Both the position numbers and the translations under genes were made by a program. From Spirochaetota bacterium (GTDB lineage: Bacteria; Spirochaetota; Leptospiria; Turneriellales; Turneriellaceae): 34,449 nucleotides of DNA. How positions within the stretch are numbered: the first letter of the stretch is position 1; each line of letters begins with the position of its first letter. Below, piece by piece: positions 1-9,158 of this stretch. The DNA lies in contig JAFLED010000003.1 in NCBI GenBank assembly GCA_017302045.1, positions 1-34,449 of the forward strand, written 5' to 3'. The notes under the pieces are model-generated. The model did no database searches. It had not been told where the DNA came from and saw only the letters and a list, made by a program, of their open reading frames with translations.

Positions 1-1873
1 TAACATCATTGATACCCCGGGCCACGTTGACTTTACCGTTGAGGTAGAACGCTCGTTGCGCGTTCTCGACGGTGCCGTAACCTGTTATGACGGCGTTGCG
101 GGCGTCGAGCCGCAGACCGAAACCGTTTGGCGCCAGGCCGACCGCTATCGCGTGCCGCGGCTTTGCTTTGTGAACAAGATCGACCGTATGGGCGCAGACT
201 TCTTCCGCGCTGTGGCGATGATGAAAGACCGCCTTGGTGCAAACGCTGTGTGCATTCAGCTGCCGATCGGTGTTGAATCAGGTTTCGTCGGTGTGATTGA
301 CCTCGTTGAAATGGACGCTGTTGTCTGGTCGGGTGAAGAGCTGGGTGCTAAGTTTGAACGTAAGCCGATTCCCGAAGATCTGAAAGCGCAGGCTGAAGAA
401 TACCATAACATTCTGGTCTCAGCCGTTGCAGAAGTGAACGATGCTCTGACGGAAAAATATCTCGAAAGCGGCACGCTCTCAAAAGAAGATCTCGTATCGG
501 GTCTGCGCGAAGGCACGATTGCGATGAAGATATTTCCGGTGCTCTGCGGTTCGGCATTTAAGAACAAGGGCGTTCAGACTCTTCTCGATGCCGTGGTTGC
601 ATACCTGCCGAGCCCGCTCGATATTCCTCCGGTGAAGGCATTCAAACTCGACCAGGAAGCAGGCGAAGAGCCTGCGTTACTCAGAAAAGCCGACGATAAA
701 GAACCGTTCGCGGCCCTCGCGTTCAAGATTATGGCAGACCCGTTTATCGGTAAACTGACCTACTTCCGCGTCTATTCTGGAACCCTGAAGAAGGGCTCTT
801 ATATTCTCAATAGCACAAAGAACAACAAGGAACGTATCGGCCGTCTGGTTCTGATGCACGCAAACTCACGGGAAGATATCGAAGAAGTATCAACCGGCGA
901 AATTGCCGCAGCCGTGGGTCTCAAAGATACCACTACGGGCGATACCCTGTGCATGGAAGATAATCCGGCAATTCTCGAAAAAATGACATTCCCGGCTCCG
1001 GTAATCTCGGTAGCCGTAGAGCCCAAAACCAAGGGCGATCAGGAAAAAATGGGGATTGCCCTCAACCGTCTCTCTGAAGAAGACCCTACATTCCACGTGC
1101 GCACCGACGAAGAAACCGGCCAGACTATTATTGCTGGTATGGGTGAGCTACACCTCGAAATTCTCGTCGATCGTATGAAGCGTGAATTCAAAGTCGAAGC
1201 GAATGTCGGTAAGCCGCAGGTTGCATACCGCGAAACAATCCGCAAAAAAGTCGAGCAAGAAGGCAAATATATCAAACAAACGGGCGGTCGCGGTCAATAC
1301 GGCCACGTTTGGATCAATGTCGAACCGCTGCCACCGGGCGGCGGCTATGTTTTCGAAAATAAAATCGTGGGTGGTACGGTACCGCGCGAATACGTACAGC
1401 CGGTGAACAAAGGTATCGAAGAAGCGCTGACTTCGGGCGTCATGGCGGGTTATCCTGTCGTCGACGTCAAGGTCGAGCTCTTCGACGGTTCATACCACGA
1501 TGTCGACTCGTCAGAACTCGCGTTTAAGATTGCGGGTTCGATGGCGTTTAAAGACGCCTGCCGTAAGGCAAACCCGGTCCTGCTTGAGCCGATCATGAAA
1601 GTCGAAGTAGTAACTCCCGAAGACTACATGGGCGACGTTGTGGGGGACCTCAACCGCCGCCGCGGTAAAGTGAATGCGATGAACCAGCGCGGTAACGCGC
1701 GTGTGATCGAAGCACTGGTGCCACTGGCTGAAATGTTTGGTTATGCGACGGAGCTGCGCAGTATCACGCAGGGTCGTGCGGCATATACCATGCAGTTCGA
1801 GCACTACGAAGAAGTTCCACCGAATATCTCGAAAGAAATTTCAGAGAAAGCGGCTTCTAAGAAGAGCGGCTAA
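1..1873 (+). CDS. fusA: Elongation factor G (5'-truncated by window edge)
   Basis: EF-G is the GTPase that drives tRNA-mRNA translocation on the ribosome and works with RRF in recycling. The reading frame is open from base 2, so the gene begins upstream of the window; roughly the first 75 residues, including the P-loop and switch I, are missing. Visible are the G3 motif DTPGH at the very start, G4 NKID (within VNKIDRMG), the domain II barrel, the domain IV segment [11 protein letters not shown] and a normal C-terminus ([15 protein letters not shown]). About 623 residues are present of the usual ~695. No tuf or rps genes follow: the next gene is convergent, with a candidate terminator between. 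Family identity is certain. Whether this is the main EF-G or a second paralogue cannot be told from the fragment. Confidence 0.97.
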   Translation, partial: NIIDTPGHVDFTVEVERSLRVLDGAVTCYDGVAGVEPQTETVWRQADRYRVPRLCFVNKIDRMGADFFRAVAMMKDRLGANAVCIQLPIGVESGFVGVIDLVEMDAVVWSGEELGAKFERKPIPEDLKAQAEEYHNILVSAVAEVNDALTEKYLESGTLSKEDLVSGLREGTIAMKIFPVLCGSAFKNKGVQTLLDAVVAYLPSPLDIPPVKAFKLDQEAGEEPALLRKADDKEPFAALAFKIMADPFIGKLTYFRVYSGTLKKGSYILNSTKNNKERIGRLVLMHANSREDIEEVSTGEIAAAVGLKDTTTGDTLCMEDNPAILEKMTFPAPVISVAVEPKTKGDQEKMGIALNRLSEEDPTFHVRTDEETGQTIIAGMGELHLEILVDRMKREFKVEANVGKPQVAYRETIRKKVEQEGKYIKQTGGRGQYGHVWINVEPLPPGGGYVFENKIVGGTVPREYVQPVNKGIEEALTSGVMAGYPVVDVKVELFDGSYHDVDSSELAFKIAGSMAFKDACRKANPVLLEPIMKVEVVTPEDYMGDVVGDLNRRRGKVNAMNQRGNARVIEALVPLAEMFGYATELRSITQGRAAYTMQFEHYEEVPPNISKEISEKAASKKSG

Positions 1874-1884
1874 TTTAGCGAGAG

Positions 1885-1918
1885 ACGGGAAGGCTGCTTA
1901 ACGGCAGTTCTCTCCCGT
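1885..1918. terminator. Candidate bidirectional terminator hairpin after fusA
   Basis: Arms ACGGGA (1885-1890) and TCCCGT (1913-1918) enclose a second inner stem CTGC/GCAG. On the plus strand the hairpin is followed by TATTT. It sits between the fusA stop and the convergent peptidase gene, whose stop codon (1898-1900) lies inside it. The T-run is short, so efficiency is uncertain. Confidence 0.4.
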
Positions 1919-3007
1919 TATTTCCCCGTCACTTTCAACCCAGCGCTTCCGCTGGGCGGCCGTGCAGCGTTTTAATTTTTCCAGCTCCCTGAACCAGCAT
2001 TGGTATGCCGATTTGGGCTCAGCTTTGCGGCAGTTTTCATAGAGATTTTCAAAAGCTTTGCCCTGTGGTGTATAGCGGTGCAGCTGCACAAGTGCCGCAT
2101 TGTTAATTTCCGGAAATGTCGTCATACCAAAATATGCCGCGCGGTTACGGAGCCTGCTGTTAAAATCTGCGATAAGTTTTTTCTTGTCGGCGAGTTTCTC
2201 AGTATCGGGAGCCTGCGATTCATAGATTTTTTCCAGCGAGTCGCGCAGCATGAGTAGCTCCGCCGTCAATTCTTTGCGTCGTTTACGTTTTTCGGCCACC
2301 TGCCGTTCGTTTACGGGCCGGCCGACGGAGGCCAGGTATTCGCGGCCTGCCTTGATTTCAATAAAGGAAGCGAGCATCTCGGAGAATGCGGTATCGTTTT
2401 CAAAGTAGAGTTTTTCGTGCGCGATCTCATGCGCGAGCAGGTAGGCCAGGCCCGCTTCGCCCCAATCGAGTTGGCTCGAATATAGTGGATCTTCGAACCA
2501 GCCAAGGGTCGAGTAGCCGCCGATGGCTGCCACATGCACGTCGAAGCCGCGCCGGCGGTATTCATCTGCCCAGGCATTGGCGTAAGCCTCGTCGAAGAAC
2601 CCGAGGTAGTCAAAACTTCCAATCGGCCAAAAGCGAAACGATTCCGGTTTAAGGTTGAGGGCCGGTGCGACGGTAATATTAAAGCCCAGCTCTTTTCGCC
2701 CGAGATCGTAAAACGATCTGTAACTTTTCGAACCCCGCAGGCCATACAATGTTTCGACCTGTTGCCGAATACGCAACGTCGTTTCAAGAGCCTGCCGCTG
2801 TGGTGCCGGAATGTCGCTGCGTTTTAATCTTTCGCTGATCTGCTCTTTAAAGAAAACCACTCTAAGCTGGTGTTTGGCGAGATGAGCGAGGTACACCACC
2901 CAGCGCCGGTTGACGATGCCAAAAGCAAGTAAGGCAACCAAGAAACCCAGTGCGATCTTTTTCTTCCGGGACACAGGTAAGTCCGATTTATCTTTACCCC
3001 CTGTCAA
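1898..3007 (-). CDS. Membrane-anchored putative zinc aminopeptidase (HExxH)
   Basis: A basic N-terminus (RKKK) and one hydrophobic segment (about residues 18-40) suggest an inner-membrane anchor or uncleaved signal. The core carries HEIAH (residues 193-197), the HExxH zinc motif, followed by a downstream Glu in DTAFSE, as in gluzincins. The overall sequence resembles the proteobacterial 'putative aminopeptidase' family (Pfam Aminopep, PF10023), whose substrates are not well established. A C-terminal charged stretch (about residues 230-280) looks coiled-coil. The start is uncertain: the longest frame uses TTG at 3007, while GTG at 2974 is an alternative that keeps the hydrophobic segment. Neither has a clear ribosome-binding site. 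It is divergent from lepA with only 22-55 bp between, so the two promoters must overlap or lie in the opposite gene. Confidence 0.75.
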   Translation of the reverse strand: MTGGKDKSDLPVSRKKKIALGFLVALLAFGIVNRRWVVYLAHLAKHQLRVVFFKEQISERLKRSDIPAPQRQALETTLRIRQQVETLYGLRGSKSYRSFYDLGRKELGFNITVAPALNLKPESFRFWPIGSFDYLGFFDEAYANAWADEYRRRGFDVHVAAIGGYSTLGWFEDPLYSSQLDWGEAGLAYLLAHEIAHEKLYFENDTAFSEMLASFIEIKAGREYLASVGRPVNERQVAEKRKRRKELTAELLMLRDSLEKIYESQAPDTEKLADKKKLIADFNSRLRNRAAYFGMTTFPEINNAALVQLHRYTPQGKAFENLYENCRKAEPKSAYQCWFRELEKLKRCTAAQRKRWVESDGEITGENCR

Positions 3008-3029
3008 AATTTCGCGCTAAGCTACAGCA

Positions 3030-4844
3030 ATGCCGGATATCCCCCGTTCGCACATCCGCAATTTCTCCATTATTGCGCACATCGACCACGGTAAAAGCAC
3101 GCTTGCCGACCGTCTTTTGGCGCTCGGCAAGCTGACCGACGAGCGTACCGGCAAAGATCAGATTCTCGACTCGATGGATATCGAACGCGAGCGCGGCATT
3201 ACGATTAAGAGCAACTCGGCGTCTTTCTACTGGAAGGGCACCGATGGCGAGACTTATCTTTTTAACCTCATCGACACGCCGGGGCACGTTGACTTTACCT
3301 ATGAGGTTTCGCGCTCTCTGGCAGCCTGTGAAGGGGTCTTGTTGCTAGTCGATTCGACGCAGGGTGTGCAGGCGCAGACCCTCTCAAACTTTTATCTTGC
3401 TCTCGAGGCCGATCTCTATATTTTACCCGTCATCAATAAGATCGATCTGCCTTCGGCCGACGTCGAAAAGACGAAGAAAATGATCGGTGAGTCGCTGGGT
3501 TTAAATCCCGACGATGCGGTTGCGGTTTCGGGCAAATCGGGCCTCAATGTCGAGGCGCTGATGCAGGCGATCATCGATAAGATTCCGGCTCCCAAGCTCA
3601 AGGCAGGGGAAGGATATCCCCATACACGCGCGCTGGTCTTCGATGCGTATTTCGATACCTACCGCGGTGTCGTTGAAAAGATCCGCGTGTTCGACGGCGA
3701 GATTTCAAAAAACGACCAGATATTTTTCATGCGTAAAGGTGTGACACACCCGGTGAACGAAGTTGGCATTTCACAGTTAAAGCTCGTGCCGACACCGTCG
3801 CTCAAAGCCGGCGAGGTGGGTTATATCGTCACCGGTATTAAGAATGTGGCGGATGTCATGCTCGGTGACACTATTACGCTTGCGTCAAAACCGGCGGACG
3901 AACCGCTGTTCAAATATAAAGAAGTAAAGCCCATGGTATTCTCGGGGCTTTTCCCGGTAAACGGCGACGATTATCCGCTGCTGAAAGAGTCGATGGATAA
4001 ATTAGCTTTGAACGATCCCGCTCTCATCTATGAGCCTGAGAGCTCAGAAGCGCTCGGTTTTGGGTTTCGTGTCGGTTATCTCGGCCTGCTGCACATGGAA
4101 ATTGTGCAAGAGCGGCTTGAACGCGAATTCGGGATTAACCTCTTAACAACCGCACCTTCGGTTACCTATCACATTCAACATAAGCCGATGATGACGCTCA
4201 ACAACCCCGCGGAGTTTCCCGACCCCGGGGAAATCGACCGTATCGAAGAGCCTTACGTCAAGGTAGCAATTATTTCCCCTTCGGAATATATGGGGGCGAT
4301 TCTGCAGCTGCTTGCCGATAAACGCGGTGAGAATGTTTCAATGAACTATCTCGATACGACGACCGTGCAAATCATTTATCTTGTACCGCTTGCGGAGATG
4401 ATCTTTGAATTCTATGACCGGCTGAAAAGTGTCTCGCGCGGTTACGCGAGCCTCGACTATGAGTTTGCAGAGTACCGCAGGAGTACCCTCGTAAAACTCG
4501 ATATTCTGGTACACGCCAACCGCGTCGACGCGCTTTCGATGATCGTGCATAAAAACGCCGCCGAAACACGTGGCCGGCAGGTTATCGAACAGCTGAAGGA
4601 ACATATCTCTAAACACCAGTTCCAGATTGCAATTCAGGCGGCGATCGGTGGCAAGGTCATCGCGCGTGAGACGATTAGCGCGCTCCGAAAAAATGTGACT
4701 GCAAAATGTTATGGGGGCGATATTTCACGGAAACGCAAGCTCCTCGATAAGCAGAAAGAAGGCAAGAAGCGGATGAAGATGATTGGTTCCGTTGAAATTC
4801 CACAGGAAGCCTTTCTTTCGGTGCTTAAAACAGGCGACAATTGA
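3030..4844 (+). CDS. lepA: Elongation factor 4 (LepA) GTPase
   Basis: LepA/EF4 is a ribosome-bound translational GTPase implicated in back-translocation or 30S biogenesis. At 604 residues it is full length for the family. G1 is AHIDHGKST (16-24), G3 DTPGHVDF, G4 NKIDLP and G5 SGKSG in place of the more usual SAK. Downstream are the EF-G-like domains and the LepA-specific C-terminal domain ending [16 protein letters not shown] followed by [11 protein letters not shown]. The ATG start places the first motif where it should be. Its stop codon overlaps the TTG start of the next gene, so the two are probably co-transcribed. That a second member of the same GTPase superfamily lies 1.2 kb from fusA may be chance. 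Confidence 0.97.
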   Translation: MPDIPRSHIRNFSIIAHIDHGKSTLADRLLALGKLTDERTGKDQILDSMDIERERGITIKSNSASFYWKGTDGETYLFNLIDTPGHVDFTYEVSRSLAACEGVLLLVDSTQGVQAQTLSNFYLALEADLYILPVINKIDLPSADVEKTKKMIGESLGLNPDDAVAVSGKSGLNVEALMQAIIDKIPAPKLKAGEGYPHTRALVFDAYFDTYRGVVEKIRVFDGEISKNDQIFFMRKGVTHPVNEVGISQLKLVPTPSLKAGEVGYIVTGIKNVADVMLGDTITLASKPADEPLFKYKEVKPMVFSGLFPVNGDDYPLLKESMDKLALNDPALIYEPESSEALGFGFRVGYLGLLHMEIVQERLEREFGINLLTTAPSVTYHIQHKPMMTLNNPAEFPDPGEIDRIEEPYVKVAIISPSEYMGAILQLLADKRGENVSMNYLDTTTVQIIYLVPLAEMIFEFYDRLKSVSRGYASLDYEFAEYRRSTLVKLDILVHANRVDALSMIVHKNAAETRGRQVIEQLKEHISKHQFQIAIQAAIGGKVIARETISALRKNVTAKCYGGDISRKRKLLDKQKEGKKRMKMIGSVEIPQEAFLSVLKTGDN

Positions 4845-5509
4845 TCATCGTCAAGCGCGGGATCGCGTCGGGTTCGGTCAGCTCTCTCTTTATTGGTAAA
4901 GATGCGGCCTTTGCTGCCGAAGGCTTCACCAGCCAGTATCAAGAGATTCTTGGTAAATTCCCCGAGTTAAGGGGGCTTGCCTACAGCGAGCAGGTTCATG
5001 GCGATAGATCCTTTGAAATTGGCGAGACGACAGAAAAGCTTTTCTTCGCCGGAGAGGGGGATGCGCTCTTTACGCGAATATCCCGCCAGGCCTTGATAAT
5101 CCGTACCGCGGATTGTATTCCCATTCTTTTCTATTCCCCATCGCAGCCGCTTATCGGTGCTGTCCATGCAGGCTGGCGGGGACTGAAGGCCAAAATTCTG
5201 ACGAAAACTCTCGCGGCCGCAGGCCTGGGGGATGATCTCGAATTCATTGTCGGGCCATGCATCGGGGGTAAATCCTACGAAGTGGGGAGCGATGTTTCAA
5301 GCCAGTTTGCATCCGCCTTCAGCATTTCAAAGGTTCAAGGCAAATTTCTACTCGATCTGCGTCAGGTTTTGGAATCCGAATTTGCGGAGCTTGGGGTGAC
5401 CCCGGAGCGCATCGAGTGGCACGACGAAGATACGCTGCGAACGCCGGAATGGTATTCGGCACGCCGGGGAGATACCCGGCGCAATCTTGCCGTGATTTTT
5501 CGCGTCTGA
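4841..5509 (+). CDS. pgeF: PgeF/YfiH laccase-domain protein
   Basis: Member of the multicopper-polyphenol-oxidase-like (Cu-oxidase_4) family, known as peptidoglycan editing factor PgeF in E. coli; other members act as purine nucleoside phosphorylase or adenosine deaminase. The metal triad is present: His53 (SEQVHG), Cys92 (TADCIPI) and His109 (HAGWRG), and [11 protein letters not shown] is the other family signature. At 222 residues it is slightly short but complete. The only plausible start is TTG at 4841, which overlaps the lepA TGA as TTGA; this implies translational coupling to lepA. The 3' end lies 4 bp from the stop of the convergent beta-barrel gene. Exact substrate cannot be told from sequence. 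Confidence 0.9.
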   Translation: MIIVKRGIASGSVSSLFIGKDAAFAAEGFTSQYQEILGKFPELRGLAYSEQVHGDRSFEIGETTEKLFFAGEGDALFTRISRQALIIRTADCIPILFYSPSQPLIGAVHAGWRGLKAKILTKTLAAAGLGDDLEFIVGPCIGGKSYEVGSDVSSQFASAFSISKVQGKFLLDLRQVLESEFAELGVTPERIEWHDEDTLRTPEWYSARRGDTRRNLAVIFRV

Positions 5510-5513
5510 TTCT

Positions 5514-6602
5514 TCAGAATTCGTTGAAGTTGATTTTATAGCCGAGCGTGAGAACAGCGGTATAGTAATACCCGGAAAGATCATCGCCACCCTGGCCCGC
5601 GCTACCGAAACCGGCCCGATGAATGCGGAATTCAGTCTCGGCATAGAAGCCGCGATCGGCCGAGAAATAATAACGCGCAGCCAACCCGCCGTTGATATTG
5701 AATGAATCGCTGTATGCAGGCCGCAGCCGGGAATAGCGCGGGACCGAATAGTGTGAAATGAGATCATAACCGAAGCCCGCAACTGCAAGTATGGATAGCT
5801 GTTCGAAGTTCAGGAAAGCCCACTTGACATCGGGGCCGACGAATAATCCGAAAAACTGGCTGTTCTGTTCCAAGGCCCCTGTATTCTCGTTGAAAAAACT
5901 ATATGGCGCGGGTGTTAGTCCGAACCGGAAATCCATCAGCAGTCCAAAAAAGAAATTCCCGTAACCCATATGCATCTGCATACCGATGCCGGGGTGGTTG
6001 CCGAGGCGCGCCAGATTGCCATTCGGTATCCAGTACGTACCTTGCAGGGCAAGAGCCAAAGACAAGCCGCGCTGGGCGTAAGTTCTGTCATTTTCAAAAA
6101 ACGGATAGAAACGGCTTTTTTCTGCCTGGGCTACCGCGCGCAGGAATGGGGTGTATCCCGTTGCAAACCAGATCTTTAGCAGTTTACCTTCTTCGCTTGT
6201 CGGCTTGGCTGCTTCGCCATTTGCACGGAAGAGGGCGCTTAGCTGCGGGTGTCGGCGCATACCCGTTTTGCTCTTCGACCAGGTCTTGAGCGTTTCCCAT
6301 AAGCTGGCGTTGATTTCAGGCGAGGTTGGCCCGATTTCGGGAAGACGCTGGGCGATTGTGTAGAGAAAATACTCCTTGCTTGCACCGCAGAACTTCTGCC
6401 ATTCGGTTAGGATTAAATCTTTATGCGGCGGGTTTTGCAGCAACAGGCGCGCCGCATTTTCAGAGATCGTTTCGCATTCAGGTATTTGGCGCGTCAATTC
6501 GGCACGAATGGTCTCTGCCGGGTCAGAATTTGTCACCGCGGGTGCCGCTGCCAGGTTTAGCTGTGTGAGCAGTACGATTACGATCGGAATTACGCAACGC
6601 AT
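5514..6602 (-). CDS. Predicted outer-membrane beta-barrel protein
   Basis: No named family recognised. Residues 1-20 form a signal peptide ending near AAAPA. Residues ~25-150 are soluble and helical, followed by a C-terminal half rich in alternating aromatic and glycine residues (GIGMQMHMGYGNFFFGLL, AARYYFSADRGFYAETEF) ending in Phe, typical of an outer-membrane barrel recognised by BamA. The ATG lies 3 nt after the nadA stop, so it is the second gene of a nadA operon. There is no evident functional tie to NAD synthesis. The combined helical plus barrel layout may indicate a periplasmic domain followed by a small barrel. Confidence 0.7.
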   Translation of the reverse strand: MRCVIPIVIVLLTQLNLAAAPAVTNSDPAETIRAELTRQIPECETISENAARLLLQNPPHKDLILTEWQKFCGASKEYFLYTIAQRLPEIGPTSPEINASLWETLKTWSKSKTGMRRHPQLSALFRANGEAAKPTSEEGKLLKIWFATGYTPFLRAVAQAEKSRFYPFFENDRTYAQRGLSLALALQGTYWIPNGNLARLGNHPGIGMQMHMGYGNFFFGLLMDFRFGLTPAPYSFFNENTGALEQNSQFFGLFVGPDVKWAFLNFEQLSILAVAGFGYDLISHYSVPRYSRLRPAYSDSFNINGGLAARYYFSADRGFYAETEFRIHRAGFGSAGQGGDDLSGYYYTAVLTLGYKINFNEF

Positions 6603-6605
6603 ACC

Positions 6606-7583
6606 TTATACTATTGCAAGCATGCGATCGAGGGATGCGCGGCCCCGGCGAATTGTATCTTCGCTTAAGGATATTTCAAAGCGCTCGTATTTGAGAGCGT
6701 CGCGTACTTTTTCGAGTGTAATTTTTTTCATATGCGGGCATGTTTGGCATGAGGAAATGAATGTGACTTCGGGAAATTCCGCACGCAGATTATCACCCAT
6801 GGAGCATTCGGTCATCAGTAAAACCTGGTTCGCCTTCGATTCGCGGATGTATTTCCCCATTTGCGAAGTCGAGCCGGTGAAATCGACCTTTGCCGTGACT
6901 TTTTCTTTGCATTCGGGATGAGCGATGATTTTGGCGTCGGGGAAACTCTTGCGCGCTACGTCTACGTCGAATTCGGTGTAGAGTTCATGCACCATACATT
7001 TACCCGCCCATGGAATAATTTTCTTCTTTGTATGTTTTTGAATGTTTTGCGCGAGATAACCATCGGGCACAACAAGGACCGTATCTGAGGGTAGGCTCTC
7101 TACGATTTTAACGGCATTGGCGCTTGTACAGATAATATCAACCTCGGTTTTAACCTCGGCGGTGCAGTTGATGTAGGAAACAATCGGTACCCCCGGGAAT
7201 TTTTTCCGTAAATTGCGGACATCCTCACCGGTCATGCTTTCGGCAAGAGAACAGCCGGCTTTGAGGTCTGCTATCAGAACTTTGCGTTCGGGATTAAGTA
7301 TCTTGGCGGTTTCGGCCATGAAATGAACCCCGTTGAATAGGATAATATCCGCTTCGGTATCGCGCGATCGTCGCGCCAATTCGAGTGAATCGCCGATAAA
7401 ATCGGAAATACCGTGGTATACGTCGGGTGTCATGTAATTATGCCCGAGTATGATCGCATTTTTCTCTTTTTTGAGTTCGAGAATTTCACGAACCAGGCCC
7501 TCGCGCTGGTCGAGTTCTTCTTTCAGGTAAATCGATCCGGCTTTGTCGCGCCATTCTGCAACAATGGCATCGGCTGTCTTCAT
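6606..7583 (-). CDS. nadA: Quinolinate synthase NadA
   Basis: NadA condenses iminoaspartate with dihydroxyacetone phosphate to quinolinate in de novo NAD synthesis and needs a [4Fe-4S] cluster. Cluster cysteines by family pattern are Cys111 ([10 protein letters not shown]), Cys196 (WAGKCMVH) and Cys282 (CQTCPHM); [15 protein letters not shown] and HPECKEKV are further hallmarks. I chose ATG at 7583, giving 325 residues, because the family begins about there. The frame is open upstream to 7859, but that stretch is antisense to the divergent gene at 7678 and does not look like NadA. No nadB or nadC is in the window. It leads a two-gene run with the beta-barrel gene downstream. A hairpin at 7617-7637 lies in its upstream region. 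Confidence 0.95.
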   Translation of the reverse strand: MKTADAIVAEWRDKAGSIYLKEELDQREGLVREILELKKEKNAIILGHNYMTPDVYHGISDFIGDSLELARRSRDTEADIILFNGVHFMAETAKILNPERKVLIADLKAGCSLAESMTGEDVRNLRKKFPGVPIVSYINCTAEVKTEVDIICTSANAVKIVESLPSDTVLVVPDGYLAQNIQKHTKKKIIPWAGKCMVHELYTEFDVDVARKSFPDAKIIAHPECKEKVTAKVDFTGSTSQMGKYIRESKANQVLLMTECSMGDNLRAEFPEVTFISSCQTCPHMKKITLEKVRDALKYERFEISLSEDTIRRGRASLDRMLAIV

Positions 7584-7616
7584 GGTATGTAGGGAAAATA
7601 ACGGTTTTGTTTCATG

Positions 7617-7637
7617 CCGTCCACTTAAAGGGGACGG
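7617..7637. repeat. Inverted repeat between nadA and the divergent gene
   Basis: Perfect 6-bp arms CCGTCC and GGACGG with a 9-nt loop, in the 94-bp region between the nadA and 7678 start codons. It could be an operator or a leader hairpin for nadA. No T-run follows on the minus strand, so a terminator is unlikely. Confidence 0.4.
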
Positions 7638-7640
7638 ATA

Positions 7641-7673
7641 GTGGGAAAAAATCGGTGTTTTCTGGTATTTCTT
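7641..7673 (+). promoter_or_regulatory. Bipartite upstream element shared with the 29406-29975 paralogue
   Basis: GTGGGAAAAAA, 12 nt, then GGTATTTCTT, ending 4 nt before the ATG of the gene at 7678. The same two blocks with the same 12-nt spacing precede the paralogous gene on the other strand (29989-30021). With its short distance to the start codon it may be an operator for autoregulation, or a promoter giving a nearly leaderless mRNA. Neither half matches a standard -35 hexamer. Confidence 0.6.
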
Positions 7674-7677
7674 TAGT

Positions 7678-8238
7678 ATGAAGCATCGCGATATTTCACC
7701 GGCCAGGCCGACTTCGGTCACCATGCGCTCCGCCATTCGTGCGACGCTGAAAGATGCCCAAACCCGACTCTCTGCCGGGGGTATGAATTTCTCGGAGCAA
7801 AGATTAATGCGGGAGTGCCTGCGCCTGGCCCTGCGCTTTTGGCGTGGGCGGCGTGGCATGGCTTCCTGCAGTCGGCGTTATAACGCGCGCAGTGGGCCAT
7901 ATGAAATTGTCCCGTTTTACAGCACAGAGGCTCTGCGTCAGGTTTCGATGCTGCGTTGCCATCATTCCGGGATTTCGCTCTCCCGCCTTATGGATTTCGC
8001 CGTGCGCCACTATCTGGCGCGCGTTGTCGAGAGCTGGTTGAGTGTTCCATTCATCGGCCGCGATATGACGGAGGTAGAATTTTGGAAAAGTAAATATGCA
8101 AAAAGGCGCCATCCCCATGACTTCATTATTACCTATGCGTCCAAAATAATGAAAAACGAAGAATTCTGTCTCGCATATGCGGAAAAATACCAAATCAAAC
8201 CCTGGCCACCCGATTTGACGCCGCAATACGGCAGGTAA
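7678..8238 (+). CDS. Uncharacterised RHH-like paralogue, copy A
   Basis: 186 residues, no named function recognised. It is clearly homologous to the protein at 29406-29975: residues 1-118 align without gaps, with about 42 identities, including WRGR (55-58), RRYN (66-69), Y-x-I-x-P-x-Y (75-81) and HSGxSxSR (96-103). Two successive beta-alpha-alpha stretches (about 12-55 and 74-118) look like tandem ribbon-helix-helix units, so DNA binding is my inference. The C-terminal part is basic and aromatic ([10 protein letters not shown]) and more divergent. Both paralogues begin MK and reach the TSV strand at residue 12, which supports this ATG. Monocistronic; divergent from nadA. Size and the Leptospirales-like setting recall the DUF1564 paralogue family, but I cannot confirm membership. 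Confidence 0.75.
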   Translation: MKHRDISPARPTSVTMRSAIRATLKDAQTRLSAGGMNFSEQRLMRECLRLALRFWRGRRGMASCSRRYNARSGPYEIVPFYSTEALRQVSMLRCHHSGISLSRLMDFAVRHYLARVVESWLSVPFIGRDMTEVEFWKSKYAKRRHPHDFIITYASKIMKNEEFCLAYAEKYQIKPWPPDLTPQYGR

Positions 8239-8265
8239 GCGCACAATCGACCAAAAACAAGCAAC

Positions 8266-8303
8266 GCCGCAGGGCGGAGCTTTGCCGGATACGATGTTGC
8301 GGC
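8266..8303 (-). terminator. Weak candidate terminator in a convergent gap
   Basis: GCCGCA (8266-8271) and TGCGGC (8298-8303) can pair around a 26-nt loop that itself can form a short CGG/CCG stem. On the minus strand the hairpin is followed within a few bases by TTGTTTTTGG, suggesting termination past the 8310-9089 gene. The loop is long, so confidence is low. Confidence 0.3.
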
Positions 8304-8309
8304 TTACGC

Positions 8310-9089
8310 TTAGAAACGATCGAGGTATTCGAAAACAATCATACGATTCGTTTTCTGTTCGATGCCCATCATGAAATCGAGTTCGAAGGCGAGGTGGTCG
8401 AAAAACTGGAAACGCAGACCCACGTTAAACAACACTTCCTTGAGGCGACTCGAATCAAAGAGAATACGCTGAATCTCGAAGATGGGTACAAATGGCCCGA
8501 TCGGAAAATCGATGCCGATATACATCTCACTGTCCTGAGGAGTATAGTTCGGGTAAACCGGCATGCGCGCGCCGAAATGTACGTGCTGTTCTTCACCGAG
8601 CAAGTATATGGGTTTCGTAACCGTGAAATAGGGGCCGAAGATCATGCGGTTGTATGGGTTGTCGGATTGCACCTTGCCACGACTACCTGCATAAAAAGCG
8701 TCATAACCCACCGCGATCAGAATCGGGAAATCAGCCCAGCCATCGGTGATCTTCGCTTTCGCAAGAACACCGGGAATATTTACCTTGGCGTTGTTTTCAC
8801 CGATGGCGCCCTCGATATCAAATGCGGCTCCGAGATAGATGTTATCGTGCACCGCCAGGATATTACGATTGAAGATTCCGCCCCCTTCGTAGGCGGTTAA
8901 TGCGACATCAAACTCCCCGCGTTTCAGGGTAACGGCCGTTTGCGTGTTAACACCGTCGATCATGGGGACGCCCTTCAGCGTCGGCGCCGCGGTATTTTGT
9001 GCGGCAACCGGCGCTCTCAAGGCCGCTAGAAAGATTAATGCCGTGAGGGTATGGCGCAAAGGCGCCGAAAACTGCAATGGCCGTAACAT
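8310..9089 (-). CDS. Predicted outer-membrane beta-barrel protein
   Basis: 259 residues. A signal peptide (about 1-30, ending APVAAQ) is followed by strands with amphipathic alternation (FGPYFTVTKPIYLL, MYIGIDFPIGPFVPIFE, LFNVGLRFQFFDHLAFELDF) and a terminal Phe (YLDRF). This predicts a small outer-membrane barrel of about ten or more strands. No specific family is recognised and no catalytic motif is visible. It is transcribed divergently from the TPR gene at 9159 (69 bp between) and converges on copy A of the paralogue family. An acyl-chain transporter or porin-like role is possible but unsupported. Confidence 0.65.
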   Translation of the reverse strand: MLRPLQFSAPLRHTLTALIFLAALRAPVAAQNTAAPTLKGVPMIDGVNTQTAVTLKRGEFDVALTAYEGGGIFNRNILAVHDNIYLGAAFDIEGAIGENNAKVNIPGVLAKAKITDGWADFPILIAVGYDAFYAGSRGKVQSDNPYNRMIFGPYFTVTKPIYLLGEEQHVHFGARMPVYPNYTPQDSEMYIGIDFPIGPFVPIFEIQRILFDSSRLKEVLFNVGLRFQFFDHLAFELDFMMGIEQKTNRMIVFEYLDRF

Positions 9090-9158
9090 GGTAACTTAAG
9101 TTTAGTATCGTCCGGAAATCCCACTATGGAAAAGTAAAATTTGCACCGAAAATAACAT

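Noticed and set aside
5505-5518. Short perfect inverted repeat TCTGA/TCAGA between pgeF and the convergent barrel gene
   Set aside because: Only 5 AT-rich pairs with no T-run; too weak to call a terminator.
6376-6921. Plus-strand open frame across the barrel gene and nadA
   Set aside because: Shadow frame opposite two supported genes, with no ribosome-binding site or family features.
7584-7859. N-terminal extension of nadA
   Set aside because: The extra 92 residues are antisense to the start of the 7678 gene and its upstream element and do not resemble NadA, which begins at ATG 7583.
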